Source of the DNA: Streptomyces albidochromogenes
GTDB taxonomy: Bacteria > Actinomycetota > Actinomycetes > Streptomycetales > Streptomycetaceae
Reading direction: 5' to 3'
Length of the DNA stretch: 60,219 nucleotides
Assembly: GCF_005981925.1 (NCBI RefSeq)
Contig: NZ_VBVX01000004.1
Coordinates: 1 to 60,219 of the forward strand
Made by a program: the position numbers and the translations under genes. The notes below the pieces were generated by a model. That model was not told where the DNA came from and did no database searches. It saw only the letters and a program-made list of their open reading frames with translations. The first letter of the stretch is position 1, and each line of letters starts with the position of its first letter. This document shows positions 24,125 through 32,995 of this stretch, piece by piece.

Positions 24125-24189
24125 CGGACCGCCCCCGGACCAGACCTGTGGCGGCGCCGCCGGACCTGGCCGGGGCCGGCCCCGGCGCG

Positions 24190-24195
24190 TAACGT
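24190..24195 (+). promoter_or_regulatory. -10 box of the peptidase operon
   Basis: TAACGT ends eight bases before the ATG of the M55 gene, with no ribosome binding site between. This suggests a leaderless or near-leaderless transcript. Confidence 0.45.
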
Positions 24196-24203
24196 GATGC
24201 CGC

Positions 24204-25037
24204 ATGAAGATCCTCATCAGCGCCGACATGGAGGGCGCCACCGGCGTCACCTGGCCGGCCGATGTACTGCCGGGGACCCCGCAGTGGGAGCGCTGCCGCG
24301 CCCTGTTCACCTCGGACGTGAACGCCGCCGTCCTCGGCTTCTTCGACGGGGGCGCCGACGAGGTGCTCGTCAACGAGGCGCACTGGACCATGCGCAACCT
24401 CCTCCTGGAGCGGCTCGACGAGCGCGCCGCGATGCTCACGGGCCGCCACAAGTCGCTCAGCATGGTCGAAGGCGTGCAGCACGGCGACGTCGACGGCATC
24501 GCGTTCGTCGGCTACCACACCGGCGCAGGCGCCGAGGGCGTCCTGGCCCACACCTACCTCGCCAACTCCATCACCGGGGTGTGGGTGAACGGCGTACGGG
24601 CGAGCGAGGGCCTGCTCAACTCCCACGTCGTCGCGGAGTACGGCGTACCCGTGGTGCTCGTCACCGGCGACGACCTGACCTGCGAGGACGCCGAAGATTA
24701 CGCGCCCGCGGCCCGCAAGGTCGCCGTGAAGGACCACGTCTCGCGGTACGCCGCGGTCTGCCGCACCCCCGCCCGTACCGCCGCCGACATCAGGGCCGCC
24801 GCCAAGGAGGCGACGGCCCTGGCGGTACGTCACGACCCGGTGCGCGGCGGCCCTTTCGCGGTGGAGGTGGAGTTCGACGCGGAGCACCTCGCGGGGGCCG
24901 CCACCGTGGTGCCCGGGGTGGAGACGGCCGGGGAACGGCGTGTCGCGTACACCAGCGCCACGATGTATGAGGGCATTCGTACGTTCAAGGCCGTCACGAC
25001 GATCGTGTCGGCCGCGGTGGAGGAGCAGTATGGCTGA
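24204..25037 (+). CDS. dppA: M55-family D-aminopeptidase (DppA-like)
   Basis: A 277-aa zinc peptidase of the DppA family, which removes N-terminal D-amino acids from short peptides. The family's metal ligands are all visible: Asp8 and Glu10 in ADMEG, His60 in NEAHW, His105 in VGYHTG and Glu135 in RASEG. It is cytoplasmic, with no signal peptide. It is the first of four overlapping or adjacent peptidase genes, and its end overlaps the M20 gene by eight bases. Co-encoding with an LD-carboxypeptidase suggests salvage of D-amino-acid peptides from cell wall turnover (inference). Confidence 0.92.
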   Translation: MKILISADMEGATGVTWPADVLPGTPQWERCRALFTSDVNAAVLGFFDGGADEVLVNEAHWTMRNLLLERLDERAAMLTGRHKSLSMVEGVQHGDVDGIAFVGYHTGAGAEGVLAHTYLANSITGVWVNGVRASEGLLNSHVVAEYGVPVVLVTGDDLTCEDAEDYAPAARKVAVKDHVSRYAAVCRTPARTAADIRAAAKEATALAVRHDPVRGGPFAVEVEFDAEHLAGAATVVPGVETAGERRVAYTSATMYEGIRTFKAVTTIVSAAVEEQYG

Positions 25038-26394
25038 CAACCAGCCGGCCGGCGGGGGAGCGGCCGACGGCCTCACGATCGACGCGCTCGCGCTCGACGA
25101 AGTGGTGACGTTCACGTCCGACCTCATCCGGATCGACACCACCAACCGGGGCGGCGGCGACTGCCGCGAGCGCCCCGCCGCCGAGTACGTCGCCGAGCGG
25201 CTCGCCGGCGCCGGCCTGAGCCCACTGCTGCTCGAACGCACCCCCGGACGGACCAACGTCGTGGCCAGGATCGCCGGCACCGACCCGTCGGCCGACGCGC
25301 TCCTCGTCCACGGTCACCTCGACGTCGTACCGGCCGAGCCCGCCGACTGGAGCGTGCACCCCTTCTCCGGGGAGGTCCGCGACGGGGTGATCTGGGGGCG
25401 CGGCGCGATCGACATGAAGAACATGGACGCCATGGTCCTCGCGGTCGTGCGGGCCTGGGCCCGCACCGGCACCCGGCCGCGCCGCGACATCGTGCTCGCC
25501 TTCACCGCCGACGAGGAGGCCAGCGCGGTCGACGGCTCCGGCTTCCTCGCCACCGGCCACCCGGAACTCTTCGAGGGCTGCACGGAGGGCATCAGCGAAT
25601 CCGGCGCCTACACCTTCCACGCCGGGCCCGGCATGGAGATCTACCCGATCGCCGCGGGGGAGCGGGGCACCGGCTGGCTCAGACTCACCGGCGTCGGCAC
25701 CGCCGGACACGGCTCCAAGGTCAACCGGAACAACGCCGTGAGCCGGCTGGCCGCCGCCGTCGCCCGGATCGGGGCGCACGAGTGGCCGGTGCGGCTCACC
25801 CCGACCGTACGGGCCGGCCTCACCGCACTCGCCGCTCTGCACCAGTTCGACGCCCCCGACTTCGAGGCGCCGGACTTCGACGTGGACGCGCTGCTCAACA
25901 AGCTCGGGCCGGCCGCCGCGCTGTTCGAGGCGACGGTACGGGGGAGCGCCAACCCGACGATGCTGGACGCCGGGTACAAGGTGAACGTCATTCCGGGACG
26001 GGCGACCGCGTATGTCGACGGACGCTTCCTGCCCGGCGGCGAGGAGGAGTTCTGCCGGACGCTGGACCTGCTCACCGGGGACGGGGTGGACTGGGAGTTC
26101 CACCACAGGGAGACCGCCCTGCAGGCGCCGACCGACTCCCCGACGTACGCCCGACTGCGCGCGGCGGTGGAGCACTTCGCACCCGGCGGACACGTCGTGC
26201 CGTACTGCATGTCGGGCGGCACGGACGCCAAGCAGTTCTCGCGGCTCGGCATCACGGGCTACGGCTTCTCGCCGCTGAAGCTGCCGCCCGACTTCGACTA
26301 CCAGGCGCTCTTCCACGGCGTGGACGAACGCGTTCCCGTCGAGGCCCTCCACTTCGGCGTCCGCGTGCTCGATCATTACCTGAAGACCGCCTAG
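25030..26394 (+). CDS. M20-family metallopeptidase
   Basis: A 454-aa M20/M25/M40 peptidase. The zinc site residues are His96 (VHGHLDV), Asp128 (AIDMKN) and the Glu162-Glu163 pair (TADEEAS), with a late His in ALFHGVDERVP. The dimerisation domain spans roughly 210-340. Family members hydrolyse dipeptides, tripeptides or N-acyl amino acids; the exact substrate is unknown. The ATG at 25030 overlaps the M55 gene, so translation is probably coupled. Confidence 0.92.
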   Translation: MADNQPAGGGAADGLTIDALALDEVVTFTSDLIRIDTTNRGGGDCRERPAAEYVAERLAGAGLSPLLLERTPGRTNVVARIAGTDPSADALLVHGHLDVVPAEPADWSVHPFSGEVRDGVIWGRGAIDMKNMDAMVLAVVRAWARTGTRPRRDIVLAFTADEEASAVDGSGFLATGHPELFEGCTEGISESGAYTFHAGPGMEIYPIAAGERGTGWLRLTGVGTAGHGSKVNRNNAVSRLAAAVARIGAHEWPVRLTPTVRAGLTALAALHQFDAPDFEAPDFDVDALLNKLGPAAALFEATVRGSANPTMLDAGYKVNVIPGRATAYVDGRFLPGGEEEFCRTLDLLTGDGVDWEFHHRETALQAPTDSPTYARLRAAVEHFAPGGHVVPYCMSGGTDAKQFSRLGITGYGFSPLKLPPDFDYQALFHGVDERVPVEALHFGVRVLDHYLKTA

Positions 26395-26422
26395 CAGCGA
26401 CGAGCAGGGGGAGTTGGACGGC

Positions 26423-28414
26423 ATGGTGCCCACAGGGTCCTACGGAAGCTGGCCGTCGCCGATCGGCGCCGGCCTCGCCGCCTCGCACGACGGGCACCCC
26501 GAGTACGTCGGCGTGATCGGCGACGAGGTGTGGTGGACGGCGCCGCGCCCCACCGAGGGCGGACGGCGCGCGCTGATGCGCCGACGGGCCGACGGCGGCG
26601 AGGAATCGGTTCTGCCCGCGCCCTGGAACGTGCGCAGCAGAGTCATCGAGTACGGCGGCCGGCCCTGGGCCGGCGCGCGGCGCCCGGACGGCGGACCGCT
26701 CGTCGTCTTCGTCCACTTCCCCGACCAGCGGCTCTACGCGTACGAACCGGACGCGCCCGGCGCCGCGCCGCGCCCCCTCACCCCCGTGTCGGGGGTCGGC
26801 GGCGGACTGCGCTGGGTCGACCCGCAGCTGTGGCCGGAGCGCGGGGCGGCGGGCGAGGTGTGGTGCGTGCTGGAGGAGTTCACCGGCGAGGCGCCCACCG
26901 ACGTACGGCGCGTCCTCGTCGCCGTACCGCTGGACGGATCGGCCGCCGACGACCGGGCCGCCGTACGGGAACTGTCCGACGGCGCGCACCGCTTCGTCAC
27001 CGGGCCCCGCGTCTCGCCGGACGGCCGCCGGGCCGCCTGGATCGCCTGGGACCACCCCCGGATGCCCTGGGACGGCACCGAGGTGATCCTCGCGGACATC
27101 GCCGAAGACGGCGTGTTCCGGGAGCCCCGGCCGCTGGTGGGCGGGCCCGACGAGGCGATCGCCCAGATCGACTGGACCGCCGACGGGCAGCTGCTCTTCT
27201 CCAGTGACCGCAGCGGGTGGTGGAACCTCTACCGCGCGGACCCGCACGGGGGGACGGTGGCGCTGTGCTCCCGGGACGAGGAGTTCGGCGGGCCGCTCTG
27301 GAAGATCGGTCTGCGCTGGTTCCACCCGCTGGACAACGGCCTGGTCGCCGTCATCCACGGCAGCGGGGCCACCGCCCTCGGCATACTCGACCCGGAGAGC
27401 TGCGAGGTCGTCGACGCCGCCGGCCCCTGGACCGAGTGGGCCCCCACGCTCGCCGTGCACGGCAGCCGGGTCGTCGGCGTGGCCGCCAGCCCGCGCAGCG
27501 CGTACGAGGTCATGGAGCTCGACACCCGCACCGGGCGCACCCGCGTCATCGGCTCCGCGCACGACGACCCGGTCGACCCGTCCTTCTACCCCGAGCCGCA
27601 GATCCGCGTCTTCACCGGACCCGACGGCCGCGAGACGCACGCCCACATCTACCCGCCGCACAACCCCGGCCGCGTCGCGCCCGCCGACGAGCTGCCGCCG
27701 TACGTCGTGTGGGCGCACGGGGGACCGACCGGGCGCGCCCCGCTCGTACTCGACCTGGAGATCGCGTACTTCACCTCGCGCGGCATCGGAGTCGCCGAGG
27801 TCAACTACGGCGGGTCGGCCGGGTACGGGCGCGCGTACCGCGACCGGCTGCGCGAGCAGTGGGGCGTCGTGGACGTCGAGGACTGCGCCGCCGTCGCCGT
27901 CGCGCTCGCCGAGGAGGGCACCGCCGATCCGCGGCGGCTCGCGATCCGCGGCGGCAGCGCGGGCGGCTGGACCGCCGCCGCCTCGCTGGCCACCACCGAC
28001 GTGTACGCCTGCGGCACCGTCATGTACCCGATCCTGGACCTCACGGCCTGGGGGACGGGCGAGACCCACGACTTCGAGTCGCGGTACCTGGAGAGCCTCG
28101 TGGGGCCGCTCGCCGCCTGCGCCGACCGGTACCGCGACCGGTCGCCGGTGCGGCACGCCGACCGGATCACCGCGCCCTTCCTGCTGCTCCAGGGGCTCGA
28201 CGACGTGATCTGCCCGCCCGCGCAGTGCGAACGGTTCCTGGAACGCATGGCGGGGCGCGGCGTTCCGCACGCCTACCTCACCTTCGAGGGGGAGGGGCAC
28301 GGCTTCCGCAGGGCGGAGACCCTGACCCGGGTGCTGGAGGCTGAACTCGGCCTGTACGCGGAGGTGTTCGGCATCGACCGCGCCGACGTACCGCTGCTGG
28401 AGCTGTCCACGTGA
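26423..28414 (+). CDS. S9-family prolyl oligopeptidase-like serine peptidase
   Basis: A 663-aa cytoplasmic serine peptidase. Residues about 1-380 form a beta-propeller; residues 400-663 the alpha/beta-hydrolase domain. The catalytic triad is Ser512 (GGSAGGW), Asp594 (GLDDV) and His626 (GEGHGF). Such enzymes act on short peptides that fit through the propeller. The ATG at 26423 is preferred over a TTG at 26414 because GGGGGAG lies at the right distance. It ends with GTGA shared with the next gene. Confidence 0.93.
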   Translation: MVPTGSYGSWPSPIGAGLAASHDGHPEYVGVIGDEVWWTAPRPTEGGRRALMRRRADGGEESVLPAPWNVRSRVIEYGGRPWAGARRPDGGPLVVFVHFPDQRLYAYEPDAPGAAPRPLTPVSGVGGGLRWVDPQLWPERGAAGEVWCVLEEFTGEAPTDVRRVLVAVPLDGSAADDRAAVRELSDGAHRFVTGPRVSPDGRRAAWIAWDHPRMPWDGTEVILADIAEDGVFREPRPLVGGPDEAIAQIDWTADGQLLFSSDRSGWWNLYRADPHGGTVALCSRDEEFGGPLWKIGLRWFHPLDNGLVAVIHGSGATALGILDPESCEVVDAAGPWTEWAPTLAVHGSRVVGVAASPRSAYEVMELDTRTGRTRVIGSAHDDPVDPSFYPEPQIRVFTGPDGRETHAHIYPPHNPGRVAPADELPPYVVWAHGGPTGRAPLVLDLEIAYFTSRGIGVAEVNYGGSAGYGRAYRDRLREQWGVVDVEDCAAVAVALAEEGTADPRRLAIRGGSAGGWTAAASLATTDVYACGTVMYPILDLTAWGTGETHDFESRYLESLVGPLAACADRYRDRSPVRHADRITAPFLLLQGLDDVICPPAQCERFLERMAGRGVPHAYLTFEGEGHGFRRAETLTRVLEAELGLYAEVFGIDRADVPLLELST

Positions 28415-29346
28415 GCGTCGCGCCCCTGACCCGGCCCGCCCGGCTGCGGCCGGGGGCCCGGGTCGCCGTCGTGGCTCCCAGCGGGCCGGTCCCCGGGGAC
28501 CGGCTCCAGGAGGGGCTCGACATCCTGCGGGACTGGGGGCTCGACCCGGTCGCGGGGCGCCACGCGCTCGACGTCCACCCGGAGTTCGGCTACCTCGCCG
28601 GTGCGGACGAGGCGCGGGCCCGGGACCTGGAGGCGGCCTGGTGCGACCCGTCGGTGGACGCGGTGATCTGCGCACGCGGCGGGTACGGCGCCCAGCGCAT
28701 GGTCGACCTGGTCGACTGGGCGGCGATGCGGGCCGCCGGCCCGAAGGTCTTCGTCGGGTACAGCGACATCACGGCGCTGCACGAGGCGTTCGCCGTACGG
28801 CTGGGCCTGGCCACCCTGCACGGGCCGATGGCCGCCGCCGTCTCCTTCCTCAACGACGCCCGCACCCAGGAGTCGCTGCGGGCCACGCTCTTCGAGCCCG
28901 AGTCCGTCATGACGCTGAGCGCGCGGACCGCGGGCGTACTGGTCCCCGGCCGGGCACGCGGTGTGACGCTCGGCGGCTGCGTCAGCCTGCTCGCGGCCGG
29001 TCTCGGCGGCCCGCACGCGCGGGCCGGCGCGCGCGGTGGACTGCTCCTCGTCGAGGACATCGGCGAGGAGGCGTACCGCCTGGACCGGATCCTCACCCAA
29101 CTGCTGCGCTCCGGCTGGCTCGACGGCGTGGCGGGCGTCGCGCTCGGCTCGTGGGAGGACTGCGGCCCGTACGAGCAGGAGGTGCGGACGCTGCTGCGCG
29201 ACCGGCTGGCCCCGCTGGGGGTGCCGGTCGTCGAGGAGCTCGGCTTCGGGCACTGCGCGGGCGCCCTGACCGTGCCGCTGGGCGTTCCCGCCGTACTGGA
29301 CGCGGACGCCCGCTCCCTCACCCTCGACGTGCCGGCGCTGCGCTGA
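28411..29346 (+). CDS. ldcA: S66-family LD-carboxypeptidase (muramoyltetrapeptide carboxypeptidase-like)
   Basis: A 311-aa S66 peptidase. The nucleophile Ser118 (GYSDIT), Glu215 (LVEDIGEE) and His281 (FGHCAG) form the family's unusual Ser-Glu-His triad. LdcA enzymes release the terminal D-Ala from L,D-linked muropeptides in the cytoplasm during cell wall recycling. The GTG start overlaps the S9 gene by four bases. A microcin-C-resistance (MccF) role is the family alternative. Confidence 0.92.
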   Translation: MSVAPLTRPARLRPGARVAVVAPSGPVPGDRLQEGLDILRDWGLDPVAGRHALDVHPEFGYLAGADEARARDLEAAWCDPSVDAVICARGGYGAQRMVDLVDWAAMRAAGPKVFVGYSDITALHEAFAVRLGLATLHGPMAAAVSFLNDARTQESLRATLFEPESVMTLSARTAGVLVPGRARGVTLGGCVSLLAAGLGGPHARAGARGGLLLVEDIGEEAYRLDRILTQLLRSGWLDGVAGVALGSWEDCGPYEQEVRTLLRDRLAPLGVPVVEELGFGHCAGALTVPLGVPAVLDADARSLTLDVPALR

Positions 29347-29367
29347 CACCGGCGGACCGGGCCCCGG

Positions 29368-29868
29368 TCAGGCCGGCGGGTGGTCGCCCGTCGCGCCGTC
29401 GATGAGCTCGCGCAGGATGTCCATGTGGCCCGCGTGGCGCACGGTGTCCTCCAGCATGTGGATGAGCACCCAGCGCATCGACACCGTGCTCCCCGACCAC
29501 GAGGTGCCCGGGGTGTCGAGGTCCAGCTCCGCGACGGCCCGGTCGGCGGCGGCCCGCGCGCGGCCGTAGAACGCCACGATGTCCGCGGTCGACTCGCCCT
29601 CGGCCACCACGATGTCCTCGCCCTTGAACGGGTCGAACCAGAGCGGCTCGCTCTCCCGCCCGAACGTGGTGCAGAACCATCCGTACTCGACGCTCGCCAG
29701 GTGCTTCACCAGGCCGAGCAGGCTGGTCCCCGACGGGGTCATGGGGCGGCGCACCTGCTCGTCGTCGAGGCCGTCGAGCTTCCACAGCACGGCGTCACGG
29801 TGCCGGTCCAGGCTGGCCTGGAGGCTCTCCTTCTCGCCGCCGGTGAACGGCACACGCTTCGTCGTCAT
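29368..29868 (-). CDS. DinB-family (DUF664) protein
   Basis: A 166-aa four-helix-bundle protein of the DinB superfamily. The potential metal-binding histidines are in LVKHLASVEYGW near 54-65 and in HMLEDTVRHAGHMD near 138-151. Related proteins include thiol-dependent transferases using mycothiol or bacillithiol, which is plausible in an actinomycete but unproven. The message looks leaderless: TAGGTT (29880-29875) ends six bases before the ATG. Confidence 0.87.
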   Translation of the reverse strand: MTTKRVPFTGGEKESLQASLDRHRDAVLWKLDGLDDEQVRRPMTPSGTSLLGLVKHLASVEYGWFCTTFGRESEPLWFDPFKGEDIVVAEGESTADIVAFYGRARAAADRAVAELDLDTPGTSWSGSTVSMRWVLIHMLEDTVRHAGHMDILRELIDGATGDHPPA

Positions 29869-29985
29869 GTCCGGAACCTAACAGGGGGGTCTGACAACGT
29901 CCTTGCGTCCGGCGCCCGCCCGGTGCCGTCCTTCGCACGGCTGACTGACCGTCATTCCGCGGCCGGGGACGGGTCGGCAGTGGTA

Positions 29986-29997
29986 TGACACGTGTCA
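29986..29997. promoter_or_regulatory. 12-bp palindrome upstream of the secreted hydrolase
   Basis: TGACACGTGTCA is a perfect palindrome 60 bp ahead of the hydrolase start, in the DinB/hydrolase divergent gap. It is a good operator candidate; the binder is unknown. Confidence 0.4.
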
Positions 29998-30056
29998 CAG
30001 CGTGATCGGCGCCGCTGCTCACTCGTCGGCAAGGCGCCCCCAGTGTGGAGGTCCTC

Positions 30057-31865
30057 GTGCCCCGTAGCCGTCGCCGCCGTCCCGGCCGTCGCCCCGCCTC
30101 CGCATCGCGCGGACCACTCGTGCTCGCCCTCGGCGCCGCCCTCGCGGCGCCCCTCGCCCTCGCCGCCCCAGCGACCGCCGGGGAGCCGGCGGGCTTCACC
30201 GTCACCCCGCTGACGTTCACGGTCCGGGCGGGCGGCCGGCACTGCGCCGTGGACGCCGACCTGTACCGGCCCGCCGGGGTCGACCAGAACCGCCCCGCCC
30301 CCGCCGTCCTCACCACGAACGGCTTCGGAGGCAGCAAGGCCGACGGCTCCACCGACACCGTCGCCAAGGCCTTCGCGGCCCGCGGCTATGTCGCCCTCGC
30401 CTACTCCGGCCTCGGCTTCGGCAGGTCCGGCTGCCCCATCTCGCTCAACGACCCCGAGATCGACGGCAGGGCCGCGTCGGGCCTGATCGACTTCCTCGGC
30501 GGCACCCGCGCCGCCGACGACGGCACCCGCGCCGACTACGTCGTCAAGGACGGTCCGGGCGATCCGCGCGTCGGCATGATCGGCGGCTCCTACGGCGGCA
30601 CGATCCAGCTCGCCACCGCCGCGAACGACCCCCGCCCGGACGCCCTGGTGCCCCTGATCACCTGGAACGACCTCGCCTACTCGCTCGACCCGAACAACGC
30701 GAACGACCCGGCCGTGCCCGGCGCGTACAAGTACCAGTGGACGTCCGGCTTCTTCCTCATGGGCGAGGCGCAGGGGCTGCTGAACCCCGGCCTCGACCTG
30801 TCCCGGATCGGTGGCGGCGGCTGCCTCCACTTCGTCGCCCGGGCCTGCGAGACCACCCGGCTCCTCGCCACCGGCAGCTACCCCGCCGCACGGACCGCCC
30901 GGATGCTCGCCTACGCGCGCGGCGTCTCCCCGGCGACCTACCTCCACCGGGTCGAGACGCCCACCTTGATCGTCCAGGGCCAGGCCGACACCCTGTTCAA
31001 CCTCAACGAGGCCGAGGCGACGTACAAGGCGCTCAAGGCGCGGGGCACCGAGGCCCGCATGATCTGGCAGTCCTGGGGCCACAGCGGCGGCATGTCCGCC
31101 CCGGCGCCCGGCGAGCTCGACCTCGGGCGGGGCAACCTGGAGACGAGTTACGTCGGCCGGCGCGTCCTCGCCTGGTTCGACCGCCACCTGCACGGCCGGA
31201 AGGGCACGGACACCGGCCCCGCCTTCGCGTACTACCGCGACTGGCGCGGCGGCTACGGCACGGCCGACGCGCCGCCCGCCCTCTCGCGGAAGGTCTACCT
31301 CTCCGGCGACGGGAAGCTCGTCGACGACCGCGCCGAGGTCGTGCGCGGCGCCCGCGAGTACCGCAACCGCCTGCTGGCCACCAGCCACTCCGAGAACTCG
31401 CTGGCCGGCCTCACCGGCCTGCCGGAGCGCGCGCCGAGCGACACCCCGGGCACCTACCTGGGCTGGTCGACCGGGCCGCTCAAGACCCCGGTGGATGTCG
31501 TCGGCGCGCCGAGGGCGACCCTCAGGGTCGTCTCCCCGGCGACCGAACGCGTCCAGGACTCCGGCGACGCGGCCGACCGGCTCGTCCTCTTCGCCAAGCT
31601 GTACGACGTCGCCCCCGACGGCACGAAGACACTGGTGCACCGGCTCGTCGCGCCGGTCCGGGTGCCCGACGTGCGGCGCCCGTTCACGGTGTCGCTGCCC
31701 GGCATCGTGCACCGGTACCCGAAGGGGCACCGGCTGGAGTTCGTCGTCGCGGCGAGCGACGACGCGTACTACGGCAACCGCGGGATCAGGCCGGTGACCG
31801 TCACCAGCGCCCCCGGGGACACCGGCGTACTGGAGCTCCCCGTGGTCAGCGGCTCGCTCGGCTGA
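30057..31865 (+). CDS. secreted CocE/NonD-type alpha/beta hydrolase (X-Pro dipeptidyl-peptidase-like)
   Basis: A 602-aa exported hydrolase. Residues 1-45 form an Arg-rich start, a hydrophobic core and an Ala-rich cleavage zone. The nucleophile elbow is GGSYGG (Ser178), the acid lies in VQGQADTLF and the base in SWGHSGG. The C-terminal 200 residues form the beta-sandwich seen in cocaine esterase and S15 peptidases. Esterase or peptidase activity cannot be told apart by eye. The GTG at 30057 has GGAGG five bases upstream. Confidence 0.88.
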   Translation: MPRSRRRRPGRRPASASRGPLVLALGAALAAPLALAAPATAGEPAGFTVTPLTFTVRAGGRHCAVDADLYRPAGVDQNRPAPAVLTTNGFGGSKADGSTDTVAKAFAARGYVALAYSGLGFGRSGCPISLNDPEIDGRAASGLIDFLGGTRAADDGTRADYVVKDGPGDPRVGMIGGSYGGTIQLATAANDPRPDALVPLITWNDLAYSLDPNNANDPAVPGAYKYQWTSGFFLMGEAQGLLNPGLDLSRIGGGGCLHFVARACETTRLLATGSYPAARTARMLAYARGVSPATYLHRVETPTLIVQGQADTLFNLNEAEATYKALKARGTEARMIWQSWGHSGGMSAPAPGELDLGRGNLETSYVGRRVLAWFDRHLHGRKGTDTGPAFAYYRDWRGGYGTADAPPALSRKVYLSGDGKLVDDRAEVVRGAREYRNRLLATSHSENSLAGLTGLPERAPSDTPGTYLGWSTGPLKTPVDVVGAPRATLRVVSPATERVQDSGDAADRLVLFAKLYDVAPDGTKTLVHRLVAPVRVPDVRRPFTVSLPGIVHRYPKGHRLEFVVAASDDAYYGNRGIRPVTVTSAPGDTGVLELPVVSGSLG

Positions 31866-31866
31866 G

Positions 31867-31897
31867 GGCCCGGCGGGCGGCGCGCCCCGCGGCCGGG
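31867..31897 (+). terminator. terminator-like hairpin after the secreted hydrolase
   Basis: GCCCGGC (31867-31873) pairs with GCCGGGC (31891-31897), directly after the stop codon. No U-run follows, as is usual for actinomycetes. Confidence 0.45.
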
Positions 31898-31943
31898 CGC
31901 CCCGTGCGGTGGCGCGGGCGGCCGGCCGACGTAGCCTGGCCGC

Positions 31944-32486
31944 ATGTCCGAAAGCGCCGTACGGGGAGCCGAGGGGCCTCGCGTCGTCCTGCGCCGTTTC
32001 AGCCAGGCCGACGCCGAGGAGTTCACCGCGCGGGCGCGCGAGAGCAGGAGCCTGCACCACCCGTGGCTCTTCCCGCCGGAGCGGCCCGCGGCGTACGCCG
32101 CCTACGCGGCTCCGCTCATCGACAACCCGGCCCGGGTCGGCTACCTGGTGTGCGAGCGCTCCGACGGCGCGATCGCCGGCTTCATCAACATCAACAACAT
32201 CGTCGGGGGCGGCTTCCTGTGCGGCGTGCTGGGTTACGGCGCGTTCGCGCACGCGGCGGGCCGGGGCCTGATGAGCGAGGGCCTCGGCCTGGTCATGGAG
32301 CAGGCGTTCGGGCCCCTCGGCCTGCACCGGCTGGAGGCCAACATCCAGCCCGCGAACGAGGCGTCCCTGGCGCTCGTCCGCAGGGCCGGCTTCCGGCTGG
32401 AGGGCTACTCGCCCGACTTCGTGTACGTCGACGGCGCCTGGCGCGACCACGAGCGGTGGGCGGTCACCACAGAGATGCGGCGCTGA
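31944..32486 (+). CDS. GNAT acetyltransferase, RimJ/RimL-like
   Basis: A 180-aa acetyltransferase of the ribosomal-protein/N-terminal type: VVLRRFSQADAEEF at the start, the acetyl-CoA loop around AHAAGRGLMSEGLGLVMEQAF, and the LEANIQPANEASLALVRRAGF signature near 128-148. Possible substrates are protein N termini, but this is not fixed. A TAGCCT -10 box (31932-31937) ends six bases before the ATG, with no ribosome binding site, so it is probably leaderless. Confidence 0.88.
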   Translation: MSESAVRGAEGPRVVLRRFSQADAEEFTARARESRSLHHPWLFPPERPAAYAAYAAPLIDNPARVGYLVCERSDGAIAGFININNIVGGGFLCGVLGYGAFAHAAGRGLMSEGLGLVMEQAFGPLGLHRLEANIQPANEASLALVRRAGFRLEGYSPDFVYVDGAWRDHERWAVTTEMRR

Positions 32487-32523
32487 CGGGAGCCCGCCCG
32501 GAGTCCGGTTGCGGCGGCCCGGC

Positions 32524-32859
32524 TCAGCGGCCCTTGCGGTTGATCCTCATGGTGTCCTGGTCGGTCGCCGTGGACCGCAGATCGCGGTAGCCGTGCCCCA
32601 GATCGTCCAGCGCCGTCCGCGCCATGTCCTGCGCGATCGCGGCCGCCATCTCCTCCCCGTCCGCCGCGTCGGACACCACCTCGAAGCGGTACGTGAAGTG
32701 CCGCAGGGCCGCGTCGTACGCCAGCGAACCCTCCGGCGTGAACTTCATCCGCGCCAGGCCGTGGTCGTCCGCGCCGGCGGCCAGCCGCGCCCTCGACTCG
32801 TCCGTCAGATTGTCCCAAGTCCCGCGCACGATCACCCGGTACGTGTGCTCCGTGGTCAT
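32524..32859 (-). CDS. DUF6204-like small protein
   Basis: A 111-aa conserved small protein of unknown role. It is predicted alpha/beta (YRVIVRGTWDNLTDESRARL, HFTYRFEVVSD, a helix EEMAAAIAQDMARTALDDLG). No catalytic motif is seen. The ATG at 32859 has a clean GGAGGACC ribosome binding site. It is divergent from the DUF5107 gene and convergent with the GNAT gene. Confidence 0.75.
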   Translation of the reverse strand: MTTEHTYRVIVRGTWDNLTDESRARLAAGADDHGLARMKFTPEGSLAYDAALRHFTYRFEVVSDAADGEEMAAAIAQDMARTALDDLGHGYRDLRSTATDQDTMRINRKGR

Positions 32860-32995
32860 GAGGTCCTCCGCGCTCTGGTCGGTGTGCGACGTGCGGGTCC
32901 AGCGTAGGACCCCCTGGTCAGGGAGGCACCCGGCATGTTCGGATGGTCGTCCGGGCGCCGGTGGACGGCGGTCCGTGTGAGGGAGTGAGGCTGCC

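Noticed and set aside
29952-32450. An 832-residue minus-strand frame opposite the secreted hydrolase
   Set aside because: Low-complexity shadow of the hydrolase and GNAT genes, with no start signal or domain.
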